Source of the DNA: JBKHXF01 sp046566145
GTDB lineage: Bacteria > Actinomycetota > Nitriliruptoria > Nitriliruptorales > Nitriliruptoraceae
Direction: 5' to 3'
Length of the DNA stretch: 64,000 bases
Assembly: GCA_046566145.1 (NCBI GenBank)
Contig: JBKHXF010000034.1
Location: 14,730-78,729 of the forward strand
This document shows, one piece after another, positions 8,323-14,917 of the stretch; positions within the stretch are counted from its first letter, which is position 1; every line of letters starts with the position of its first letter. Under the pieces are notes generated by a model. The model saw only the letters and a program-made list of their open reading frames with translations. It was not told the DNA's origin and did no database searches. The translations under genes and the position numbers were made by a program.

Positions 8323-9543
8323 TCAGGCGTCGAGGTCCGGCGTGACGTGGTCGCGGGCGGCGACGAAGTCGGTCGTGCGCAGCCGGTCGCGCAGCGCGGG
8401 GGACGTGGCCGCCTGGATGGCGGTGCGCGCCATCCCGACCGCGCCGTCGCGCACCGCGAGGTCGGCCGACGGCGTCGCGCAGGCCGCGGTGAACTCGGGC
8501 TGGTGGTTCACCGCGTCGGTGTCGAGCCCGAGCATCGGGTGGATGGTCGGCAGGTACAGCGACACGTTCGCCATGTCGGTCGATCCGGGCGCGCCGGCGG
8601 CCCGCGGGGAGCGGCCGAGCTCGCGCGTCATCACGTCCGCGAACACGGCCTCGAGCTCGGCGTCGGGCGTGAACTCCGAGTACGGCGGGCTCGAGGCGGA
8701 CACCTCGAGGGTCGTGCCGGTCGCGAGCGCGCCCGCCTCGAAGCACGCCCGGACCCGGGGGTACAGCTCCGCGAGGTCGGCGAGGGTCGAGGCGCGCACG
8801 TACCACGAGCCCTCGGTGCGGTCGGGGACGACGTTCGCGGCGTCGCCGCCGTGCGTGACGATGCCGTGGATCCGCTGGTCGGCGGTGATGTGCTGGCGCA
8901 GCAGCCCGACCCCGACCTGCGCGACGGTGAGCGCGTCGGCGGCGTTGCGGCCCCGCTCCGGGTAGGCGGACGCGTGCGCCGTGCGACCCGTGAAGGCGAC
9001 GTCGAGGTGGGCGACCGCGAGGCACGACAGGCCGACCTGGTCCTGCACGAAGGGGTGCACCATCATCGCCATGTGGAGGCCGTCGAAGGCGCCCCGCTCG
9101 AGCATGAGGACCTTGCCGCCGCCACCCTCCTCCGCCGGCGTGCCGAGCACCCGCACCGTCAGCCCGACGTCGTCGGCGACGTCGGCCAGCGCCCGGGCCG
9201 CGCCGAGCGCCGCGGCGGCGATGACGTTGTGGCCGCAGGCGTGCCCGATGGCCGGCAGCGCGTCGTACTCGGCGCAGATGCCGACGACGAGGGGGCCGGA
9301 GCCGATCTCCGCCACGAAGGCGGTGTCGAGGTCGGCCGCGCCGGCGGTGACCTCGAAGCCCCAGCCGTCGAGCAGCTCGACGCAGCGGGCCGACGCCTCG
9401 TGCTCCTCGAACCCGAGCTCCGGGTTGGCGTGGATCGCGTGGCTGAGCCCGACCAGCACCTCGCGGTGGGCGTCCACCACGGCGGTGGCGGCCGCCGCGG
9501 CGCGGGTCGCGGCGGCGGTCGGGTCGGCGGTCGGGTCGGCCAC
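8323..9543 (-). CDS. M20 family amidohydrolase (AbgB/aminoacylase-like)
   Basis: This 406-residue zinc hydrolase belongs to the M20 family. Features are HANPELGFEEHEA near the N-terminus, AIGHACGHNVIAAAALGAA (metal ligand region), GTPAEEGGGGKVLM (catalytic Glu pair), and a dimerisation domain with FTGRTAHASAYPERGRNAADAL. Such proteins cleave N-acyl or p-aminobenzoyl-glutamate-type amides; the substrate is not defined. The GTG start follows CAGGAG at good spacing. It is divergent from the selenoprotein candidate, with minus-strand TAGCGT at 9578-9583 as the probable -10. Confidence 0.9.
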   Translation of the reverse strand: MADPTADPTAAATRAAAAATAVVDAHREVLVGLSHAIHANPELGFEEHEASARCVELLDGWGFEVTAGAADLDTAFVAEIGSGPLVVGICAEYDALPAIGHACGHNVIAAAALGAARALADVADDVGLTVRVLGTPAEEGGGGKVLMLERGAFDGLHMAMMVHPFVQDQVGLSCLAVAHLDVAFTGRTAHASAYPERGRNAADALTVAQVGVGLLRQHITADQRIHGIVTHGGDAANVVPDRTEGSWYVRASTLADLAELYPRVRACFEAGALATGTTLEVSASSPPYSEFTPDAELEAVFADVMTRELGRSPRAAGAPGSTDMANVSLYLPTIHPMLGLDTDAVNHQPEFTAACATPSADLAVRDGAVGMARTAIQAATSPALRDRLRTTDFVAARDHVTPDLDA

Positions 9544-9577
9544 GGCGGCTCCTGCCTGCGGGTGCGTTCGGGGGGCG

Positions 9578-9583
9578 ACGCTA
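9578..9583 (-). promoter_or_regulatory. putative -10 element of the M20 amidohydrolase gene
   Basis: The minus strand reads TAGCGT 35 nt before the GTG start. The same hexamer precedes the LLM gene at 6366-6371. Confidence 0.45.
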
Positions 9584-9628
9584 GCCACCGCGCCCCGACC
9601 GCCGCAGCGACCACCGAACCTGCCCGGG

Positions 9629-9634
9629 TACCGT
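9629..9634 (+). promoter_or_regulatory. putative -10 element of the selenoprotein candidate
   Basis: TACCGT, identical to the murI hexamer, lies 42 nt before the GTG at 9676. Confidence 0.5.
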
Positions 9635-9675
9635 CTCCGAACCCCGCGCGTCCCCCGCCGCGACCGGAGCCCGAC

Positions 9676-10305
9676 GTGACCCGCCACCTGCGCCGCACCG
9701 CTGCCCTCGGGGCAGCGCTCGCGCTGGGACTGGCCGCCTGCGGTGGCTCGACGGGTGCCGACCAGCTCGTCTCCGAGCCTCCGGTCGGCGGCACCGAGTC
9801 GCAGGGGCAGGACGACGCCGGTGCGAGCGCGGGCACCGGCGACGCGGCCGCCGGCGCCACCGCGCCGGCGGGTGACCCCGACGGCCTCGCCGTCGCGACG
9901 GAGCTGCTCGACTGGACCGCGCCGACCCTCGACGGCGGCGAGATCCGCGGAGCCGACTTCGCGGGCCGCGACGTCGTGCTCTGGATGTGGGCACCGTGGT
10001 GAACGTCGTGCAACGAGGAGGCCCCCGCGGTCGCGGAGGCAGCAGCGAAGTACGGTGACCAGGTCACGATCATCGGCGTGCCCGGCAAGGACGACATGGG
10101 CCCCATGCGGGACTTCGTCGCCCGGCACGGCCTCGAGGACGTCCGGCAGGCCGTCGACGTCGACGGGCAGCTGTGGATCCGCTACGGCGTCGGCTACCAG
10201 CCCGCCTGGGTCTTCATCAACCAGGACGGCGAGGCCACCAGGCACGCCGGCGGCCTCTTCGGCGACGGCATCACCCGGGCCATCGACGAGCTGATCGCGA
10301 AGTAG
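9676..10305 (+). CDS. thioredoxin-fold (TlpA/Mpt53-like) lipoprotein with in-frame TGA: probable selenoprotein
   Basis: The frame runs 210 codons from a GTG (GGAG six bases upstream) to TAG, interrupted only by TGA at 10000-10002. Residues 1-22 form a lipoprotein signal ending LAAC. An Ala/Gly-rich linker follows, then a thioredoxin-like domain: LDWTAPTLDGGEI, VVLWMWAPW, TGA, TSCNEEAPAVAEAA, VTIIGVPGKDDMGPM, and GYQPAWVFINQDG with the cis-Pro. TGA (codon 109) falls exactly on the first Cys of WCxxC, giving W-[TGA]-T-S-C112. The rest matches the secreted actinobacterial DsbE/Mpt53 family and stays in one frame. Selenocysteine insertion is the simplest reading; a nonsense mutation or a TGC-to-TGA sequence error is the alternative. 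Likely role: extracytoplasmic thiol/selenol redox. The HAD gene follows 7 nt later. Confidence 0.8.
10021..10040 (+). promoter_or_regulatory. candidate bacterial SECIS hairpin
   Basis: Starting 18 nt after the TGA, 10021-10028 pairs with 10033-10040 (eight positions, one C-A mismatch) around a four-base loop GGTC at 10029-10032. Twenty-six nt separate TGA from the loop, within the spacing accepted for bacterial SECIS elements, and a GGUC loop is what SelB binds in E. coli fdhF. In DNA this GC-rich, short hairpins arise by chance, so this supports rather than proves Sec insertion. Confidence 0.55.
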
Positions 10306-10312
10306 CCGGCCG

Positions 10313-10939
10313 GTGGCCACGCAGGCAGCCGACACCACCCGGGTCGTGGCGCTCGACCTCATGGACACGCTCGTCCACGACCCGTACCGCGAGGCCCTGC
10401 GCGCCGCGACCGGGCTCGACGTGGCCGACCTCTTCGCGCGTCGCCCCGCGGCGTCCTGGCCGGCGTTCGAGCGTGGCGAGCTGGACGAGGACGCGTACTG
10501 GCAGGGGTTCCGGGAGGTCGGGATCGCCTTCGACGCCGAGGCGTTCCACGCGGTTCGGCGCGAGCGGACGACGCTGCTGCCCGGCATGGCCGAGCTGCTC
10601 GCCGAGCTGCGCCGGGTCGTGCCGGTCGTGGTCGCGTCGAACTACCCGGGCTGGGTGCACGAGGTCGTCGCCGACGTGCTCGCCGGTGCGGTGGACGGCG
10701 TCGTCGCGTCCTGCGACGTCGGTGTGCGCAAGCCCGAGCCGGCGTTCTACGCGCACGTCGTCACGGCCGCGCGGGACGCCGCCGGCGCGGCCGCCCTCGA
10801 GGCCGCGGCGGTGCTGTTCGTCGACGACCGCGCGGCCAACGTCGAGGCGGCGCGGGAGGCCGGACTCGACGCCGTGGAGTTCACGGGGCCGGCGGACCTG
10901 CGCGCCGAGCTCTGCCACCGCGGGGTGCTGCCCGGCTGA
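10313..10939 (+). CDS. HAD-superfamily hydrolase
   Basis: This 208-residue protein has the haloacid dehalogenase-like fold: motif I ALDLMDTLV near residue 15, motif II VVVASNYPG, the Lys of motif III in VGVRKPEPAFY, and motif IV VLFVDDRAANVEAAREAG. The residue two after the nucleophilic Asp is Met, not the Asp typical of phosphatases. That resembles dehalogenase-type or atypical members and leaves the reaction open. The GTG start lies 7 nt after the selenoprotein stop, suggesting a shared transcript; the functional link is unknown. Confidence 0.88.
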   Translation: MATQAADTTRVVALDLMDTLVHDPYREALRAATGLDVADLFARRPAASWPAFERGELDEDAYWQGFREVGIAFDAEAFHAVRRERTTLLPGMAELLAELRRVVPVVVASNYPGWVHEVVADVLAGAVDGVVASCDVGVRKPEPAFYAHVVTAARDAAGAAALEAAAVLFVDDRAANVEAAREAGLDAVEFTGPADLRAELCHRGVLPG

Positions 10940-10943
10940 GCGC

Positions 10944-11378
10944 TCACCCCGCCCCGGACGCGAGCCACGACAGGCCCGCGACGGGGAGGTTGCGCAGCAC
11001 CCAGAACGCCGACACGGCCACCGCGACGCCCATCCCGACGGTGCCCGACAGCTGCGGCACCGAGGCACGGCGCCCGACGGAGGCGGCCAGCCACCCGGCC
11101 CAGCCCCACACCAGGACCGGGAGCAGCAGCACGGTCAGCAGGTTGTGGTCGAGCGCCCGCAGGACGTCGCCGCCGCTCAGCGCGTGCACGGCACGCAGCG
11201 TCCCGCAGCCCGGGCAGTCCAGCCCGGTCGCGAGCCGGAAGGGGCACGAGGGGTACACACCCGGACGGTTGGGGTCGACGACGGCGAGCACCGCGCAGCC
11301 GACCAACGCCGTGGCCCCCACCACCGCCGGCGCGGCCCAGGAGGGCAGCGCCGCGGGGCGGTGGTGGAGGGCCTGCAT
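10944..11378 (-). CDS. DUF2752 family small membrane protein
   Basis: This 144-residue protein has four hydrophobic segments: about 15-35, a central one after residue 75, and two at the C-terminal end. The diagnostic DUF2752 patch is YPSCPFRLATGLDCPGCGTLRAVHAL. The clustered cysteines (CPGCG) are conserved in the family and could bind metal. Function is unknown. It is encoded about 30 nt downstream of the DUF2510 membrane protein on the same strand and converges with the HAD gene, the stops being 4 nt apart. Confidence 0.85.
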   Translation of the reverse strand: MQALHHRPAALPSWAAPAVVGATALVGCAVLAVVDPNRPGVYPSCPFRLATGLDCPGCGTLRAVHALSGGDVLRALDHNLLTVLLLPVLVWGWAGWLAASVGRRASVPQLSGTVGMGVAVAVSAFWVLRNLPVAGLSWLASGAG

Positions 11379-11406
11379 CGCTCGTCGTCCTCGGACCGTG
11401 CCCGGG

Positions 11407-11877
11407 TCAGAACCCGCTGCCGGCGACCCCGACCGCGAAGAACCCCACGTAGATGACGATCACGACCAGGCCCACGCCGACCGACGCCAGCGTGAGCTTG
11501 CGGGCCGTGTCGGCCTTCGCCCGGGCCGTCACGAGGTCGCCGGTCCCGATCGCCGACTGCGCCTGCGCCGCGAACACGATCCCCGCGACCCCCAACGGCA
11601 GGCAGCACAGCACGGTGGCGACGATCGACTGCCACAGCCACGTCTGCGGCGGCTCGCCGCCACCGCCCCCGAAGGTCGAGGTGGTCTGCGACCACTGCGG
11701 CCCGGGCGGGGTGCCGCCGGCGGAGAACCCACCACCTGCCGGCGTCCCACCGGGGGCGTCCGGCTGCGCGAGCGGGGCGGTGTGCTCGGTCCAGGCCTGG
11801 CCGTCCCAGTAGCGCTGCTGACCGGGGGTGCTCGGGTCCGGGTACCAGCCGGGCGTGGGCTGCTGTCCGTCCGTCAC
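11407..11877 (-). CDS. DUF2510 and CD225/dispanin-like membrane protein
   Basis: This 156-residue protein begins with a DUF2510 module (PGWYPDPSTPGQQRYWDGQAWTEH pattern, residues about 9-33). A Gly/Pro-rich linker follows, then two hydrophobic segments with CCLPLGVAGIVFAAQAQSAIGTGD, the CD225/dispanin pattern in which the loop carries small and Gln residues. Proteins of this build are common in Actinobacteria and usually sit in the membrane; their role is not established. The minus-strand TAGGGT at 11937-11942 is a likely -10 and overlaps the stop codon of the upstream gene. Confidence 0.82.
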   Translation of the reverse strand: MTDGQQPTPGWYPDPSTPGQQRYWDGQAWTEHTAPLAQPDAPGGTPAGGGFSAGGTPPGPQWSQTTSTFGGGGGEPPQTWLWQSIVATVLCCLPLGVAGIVFAAQAQSAIGTGDLVTARAKADTARKLTLASVGVGLVVIVIYVGFFAVGVAGSGF

Positions 11878-11936
11878 GGGTCTCGTCCTCGCGTCGTGTC
11901 CCTGCGCCGGACCGACCCCCGGCCCGTCGGCGGGGG

Positions 11937-11942
11937 ACCCTA
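11937..11942 (-). promoter_or_regulatory. putative -10 element overlapping an upstream TAG stop codon
   Basis: The minus strand reads TAGGGT; its TAG is also the stop codon of the gene at 11940-12353. It lies about 60 nt before the DUF2510 gene start. Confidence 0.45.
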
Positions 11943-12353
11943 GCCGTCGCCGCCGAGGGCGTCCCGCAGGGCGGGCCGCGACCGCGCCAGGGCCCCGTCG
12001 CGGAGCAGGTGGACCGCGTCGTCGTCGAGCCGGACCTCGCCCGTCGCCACCCACCACAGCCGCACGTGCTCGGCCCAGTCCGCCGGGAGCCTCGCGAGGT
12101 GCGCCAGCACCTCCCGGCCCTCCGCCTCGTGACCGTCGCACCAGACCTCGTCCACCCCGAGCGCGGCGACGCACTCGGCGCACAGCGAGCCCGGGGTGGA
12201 CGGACCGCACCCGCGCACGATCCGCGGCCGGGCGCGGCAGCGGTCGCACTCGCCGGCGTCGACCGTGGTCGGGCCGACGTCGGGGTCGGCGAGCCACGGG
12301 GCGAGGTCGAGGAGCGCGGCGCGCAGGGCGCGACGATCCAGCGGGGTCGAGAT
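11940..12353 (-). CDS. hypothetical protein with cysteine-cluster motif
   Basis: The protein is about 137 residues if it starts at the ATC codon 12351-12353, which follows AGGGAGG at good spacing. No ATG, GTG or TTG lies in frame between there and the middle of the protein. The alternative is an upstream start (frame open to an ATG at 12488), but that would run through the terminator hairpin of the 6C RNA. The sequence carries CDRC and two further Cys (SLCAEC), a possible zinc site, then an acidic helical C-terminus with WAEHVRLWWVATGEVRLDDDAVHLL. I do not recognise a family. Coding is supported by consistent third-position GC. Confidence 0.6.
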   Translation of the reverse strand: MSTPLDRRALRAALLDLAPWLADPDVGPTTVDAGECDRCRARPRIVRGCGPSTPGSLCAECVAALGVDEVWCDGHEAEGREVLAHLARLPADWAEHVRLWWVATGEVRLDDDAVHLLRDGALARSRPALRDALGGDG

Positions 12354-12396
12354 GCCGGCCTCCCTGGCGTGACGGTCCCGGGGCGAAGGGCGCAGG

Positions 12397-12440
12397 AAAA
12401 GGGGGGCGGGCCGGACCACGGGGGGACGGTCCGGCCCGCC
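12397..12440 (-). terminator. terminator of the 6C RNA
   Basis: A 13-bp perfect GC stem with a C-rich loop is followed on the minus strand by a C-run and TTTT, one of the few hairpins here with a T-tract. Confidence 0.7.
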
Positions 12441-12552
12441 GACCGGAGCGACGGAGGCGCGCGGCTCGGGCGCTGGGGGGCAACGCACCGACCGCTAGCA
12501 GCCCCGACGTGGGTCTCCGGCCAACGCGGCACCACGGGGGGGAGGTGCCGAC
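12397..12552 (-). ncRNA. 6C-type small RNA with two C-rich hairpin loops
   Basis: On the minus strand there are two perfect hairpins. The first has a 7-bp stem (12527-12533 with 12543-12549), the second a 13-bp stem (12405-12417 with 12428-12440). Both display the same loop core TCCCCCCGT, with six consecutive cytosines. That is the defining feature of the actinobacterial 6C RNA (B11 of Mycobacterium tuberculosis). The second hairpin runs into CCCCCTTTT and doubles as the terminator. A minus-strand TAGTGT at 12559-12564 supplies the -10. The 5' end is estimated from it. The spacer of about 86 nt between hairpins should be compared with the family model. Confidence 0.75.
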
Positions 12553-12558
12553 CCCTCC

Positions 12559-12564
12559 AACACT
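12559..12564 (-). promoter_or_regulatory. putative -10 element of the 6C RNA
   Basis: The minus strand reads TAGTGT (GGGGTAGTGTTGGAGG) and would start transcription about 7 nt on, just before the first C-loop hairpin. Confidence 0.55.
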
Positions 12565-12685
12565 ACCCCACCGGACGGTGATGCAGGCCACACCCTCGAC
12601 CGTGCTACCACCACCGCGGGCCGGACCGGGTGGTTCGTGCGGTTCGGGCGGTCGGCGGCAGGTCCGCGACCGGGCCGGCAGGGCG

Positions 12686-12691
12686 TACGCT
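12686..12691 (+). promoter_or_regulatory. putative -10 element of leuB
   Basis: TACGCT, the commonest form of the window's -10 hexamer, lies 88 nt before the leuB ATG. Confidence 0.5.
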
Positions 12692-12779
12692 GCGCGGTCG
12701 GTGGTCGGCCACCGCACACCCCCACGGCTGGCCGGCACCACGGACGACGACCCGTCCCAGACAGGAGCACAGCACCCCC

Positions 12780-13838
12780 ATGGCGACCCACCGCATCGCG
12801 GTCCTCGGCGGCGACGGCATCGGCCCGGAGGTCACGGCCGAGGCCCTCAAGGTCCTCGACGTCGCCGAGGAGGTCGGCTCGTTCCAGACCGAACGGGTCG
12901 AGTACGACCTCGGGGGTCGCCGCTACCTCGACACCGGCGAGGTGCTGTCGGACGAGACGCTCGAGGAGCTGCGGGGGTTCGACGCCATCCTGCTCGGCGC
13001 GGTCGGCACCCCGGACGTCCCGCCGGGGGTCATCGAGCGTGGCCTGCTTCTGAAGCTGCGCTTCGCGTTCGACCAGTTCGTGAACCTCCGGCCCGTGAAG
13101 CTCTACGAGGGCGTGACGTCCCCGGTCGCCGGGCTCACCCCGGAGCGCTGCGACCTCGTCGTCGTGCGGGAGAACACCGAGTCGGTGTACGCCGGCGCCG
13201 GCGGCACGCTGTACCGCGGCACGCCCGCCGAGGTCGCGACGCAGGAGTCGGTCAACACCCGCCACGGGGTCGAGCGGGTGCTGCGCTACGCCTTCGAGCT
13301 CGCCGGCCGCCGGCGCGGGAAGCTGACGCTGGTGCACAAGACCAACGTGCTGACCCACGCCGGCGAGCTGTGGATGCGGGCGTTCACGGAGCTCGGCGAC
13401 GACGAGTTCCCCGCGATCGAGCGGGACTACGTCCACGTCGACGCGGCCTGCCTGTACCTCGTCACCCAGCCCGAACGGTTCGACACGGTCGTCACCGAGA
13501 ACCTGTTCGGCGACATCATCACCGACCTCGGCGCCGCCGTGCAGGGCGGCCTGGGCCTCGCCGCGAGCGGCAACCTCGACCCGACGCGCCGGGCCCCGTC
13601 CATGTTCGAGCCGGTCCACGGCTCCGCCCCGGACATCACCGGCCAGGGGGTCGCCGACCCCATCGCCGCCGTCATGAGCGTCGGCATGCTGCTCGAGTTC
13701 CTCGGCGAGGACGGGGCGGCGCGCCGCGTCGAGCGGGCCGTCCACGGCCACCTCGCGGAGCGCGGCGCCGGCGCCGGCGGCCCGCTCCGCACCTCGGAGG
13801 TCGGGGACGACCTCGCCGCCCGCGTCCGCGCGGGCTGA
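12780..13838 (+). CDS. leuB: 3-isopropylmalate dehydrogenase
   Basis: This 352-residue NAD-dependent beta-decarboxylating dehydrogenase performs the third step of leucine synthesis. Hallmarks are IAVLGGDGIGPEV at the N-terminus, the substrate-binding Arg region KLRFAFDQFVNLRPVKLY, the catalytic Lys in HKTNVLTHAG, and the metal site and signature VTENLFGDIITDLGAAVQGGLG, followed by the adenosine-binding FEPVHGSAPDITG. The ATG is preceded by CAGGAG at a rather long spacing. leuB is separated from leuCD by about 10 kb and has its own promoter. Confidence 0.96.
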   Translation: MATHRIAVLGGDGIGPEVTAEALKVLDVAEEVGSFQTERVEYDLGGRRYLDTGEVLSDETLEELRGFDAILLGAVGTPDVPPGVIERGLLLKLRFAFDQFVNLRPVKLYEGVTSPVAGLTPERCDLVVVRENTESVYAGAGGTLYRGTPAEVATQESVNTRHGVERVLRYAFELAGRRRGKLTLVHKTNVLTHAGELWMRAFTELGDDEFPAIERDYVHVDAACLYLVTQPERFDTVVTENLFGDIITDLGAAVQGGLGLAASGNLDPTRRAPSMFEPVHGSAPDITGQGVADPIAAVMSVGMLLEFLGEDGAARRVERAVHGHLAERGAGAGGPLRTSEVGDDLAARVRAG

Positions 13839-13867
13839 CCGACCGCACGCCCCAGCGAGGACCACCC

Positions 13868-14845
13868 GTGCCGAGCCTCACCGCCCAGCTCGTCCGCCGC
13901 AGCTTCGTGACCGCCCTGTGCCTCGCGCGCAGCCGCGCCGGCAGCACCCAGATCACCGGCGACTCGTCCGCGGAGGACCTCGCCCGCGTCGCGCTCGCCA
14001 TGCGGGAGCAGACCGAGCGGCTCGCCACCGTCGGGCCGCAGCCCCGCGGCATCACCGTGACCCGGTTCGACGGCCCGGTCCCCGGTGACGAGGTCGCGCA
14101 CGGCCGGCAGGTCGACAGCGACCGGGTCGTGCTCCACCTCCACGGCGGCGGCTACTTCATGTGCTCCCCGGCGACGCACCGCGGGATGGCCGTCGCCCTC
14201 TCGCGCACCGCCCGGGCCCGGGTCGTCCTGCCCGCCTACCGGCTCGCCCCCGAGGACCCGTTCCCGGCCGCGGTCGACGACGCCGTGGCCGCGTACCGGC
14301 ACCTGCTCGAGCGCGGCGAGGACCCTTCTCGCATCGCGGTCACGGGCGACTCCGCGGGCGGGGGGCTCGCGCTGTCGCTGCTGGTGCGCGCCCGCGACGA
14401 GGGCCTGCCGATGCCCGCCTGCTACGCGGGCATGTCGCCGTGGACCGACCTGACCGGCTCCGGCGACTCCATGCGGGACCGCGACGCCGTCGACCCGTGG
14501 CTCAAGGCCGACCAGGTGCCGCCGGCGGCGCTCGCCTACGCCGGCGACGCCCCGCTCGACCACCCGCTGGTCAGCCCGCTGTTCGCCGACCTGACCGGGC
14601 TGCCGCCGATGCTCGTGCACGTCGGGTCCGACGAGATCCTGCACTCCGACGCGGAGCGACTCGTCGCCCGGGCGCGCGCCGCCGGCGTCGACGCGAGCCT
14701 CGGGGTCTTCGACGGGCTGTGGCACGTGTTCCACGCGTTCCCGCTTCCGGAGTCCCGGCACGCGCTGCGGGAGATCGGTGCGTTCGTGCGCCGGCACACC
14801 GACGCGGTGCGCCGCACCGCGGCGGGGCGGTCGTCGGCCGCCTAG
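13868..14845 (+). CDS. alpha/beta hydrolase, hormone-sensitive-lipase (family IV) type esterase
   Basis: This 325-residue hydrolase has HLHGGGYFMCSP (oxyanion hole HGGG), the nucleophile Ser162 in TGDSAGGGLAL, an Asp region GSDEILHSDAERL and a His in GLWHVFHAFP, a complete catalytic triad. The N-terminal cap region is helical and no signal peptide is clear. These enzymes hydrolyse short to medium acyl esters; the natural substrate is unknown. The GTG start follows AGCGAGGACCACCC, about 30 nt after leuB, so it may be co-transcribed. Its stop TAG forms part of the next gene's -10. Confidence 0.9.
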   Translation: MPSLTAQLVRRSFVTALCLARSRAGSTQITGDSSAEDLARVALAMREQTERLATVGPQPRGITVTRFDGPVPGDEVAHGRQVDSDRVVLHLHGGGYFMCSPATHRGMAVALSRTARARVVLPAYRLAPEDPFPAAVDDAVAAYRHLLERGEDPSRIAVTGDSAGGGLALSLLVRARDEGLPMPACYAGMSPWTDLTGSGDSMRDRDAVDPWLKADQVPPAALAYAGDAPLDHPLVSPLFADLTGLPPMLVHVGSDEILHSDAERLVARARAAGVDASLGVFDGLWHVFHAFPLPESRHALREIGAFVRRHTDAVRRTAAGRSSAA

Positions 14846-14848
14846 CCT
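14843..14848 (+). promoter_or_regulatory. putative -10 element overlapping the esterase stop codon
   Basis: TAGCCT; its first three bases are the TAG stop of the esterase gene. It lies 70 nt before the Eis-like gene. Confidence 0.45.
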
Positions 14849-14917
14849 CGCGCGGCTCGCCCGCGACCCCCCGCGGGCGCCCCGCAGCCGACGGCTGCTG
14901 CTCGCAGGAGGACCCGC

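Larger units (their letters stand above)
12354..12779. other. 426-nt intergenic region between the Cys-cluster gene and leuB
   Basis: It holds the 6C RNA with its promoter and terminator on the minus strand, the leuB promoter (TACGCT at 12686-12691) and an 80-nt leuB leader on the plus strand. No leucine-rich leader peptide was found in that leader. Confidence 0.7.

Noticed and set aside
9676..10002. Treating the thioredoxin-fold gene as two genes or a plain pseudogene
   Set aside because: The two halves are in one frame, complete each other's fold, and the TGA falls exactly on the catalytic Cys, which random decay would rarely do. A sequence error remains possible and is stated.
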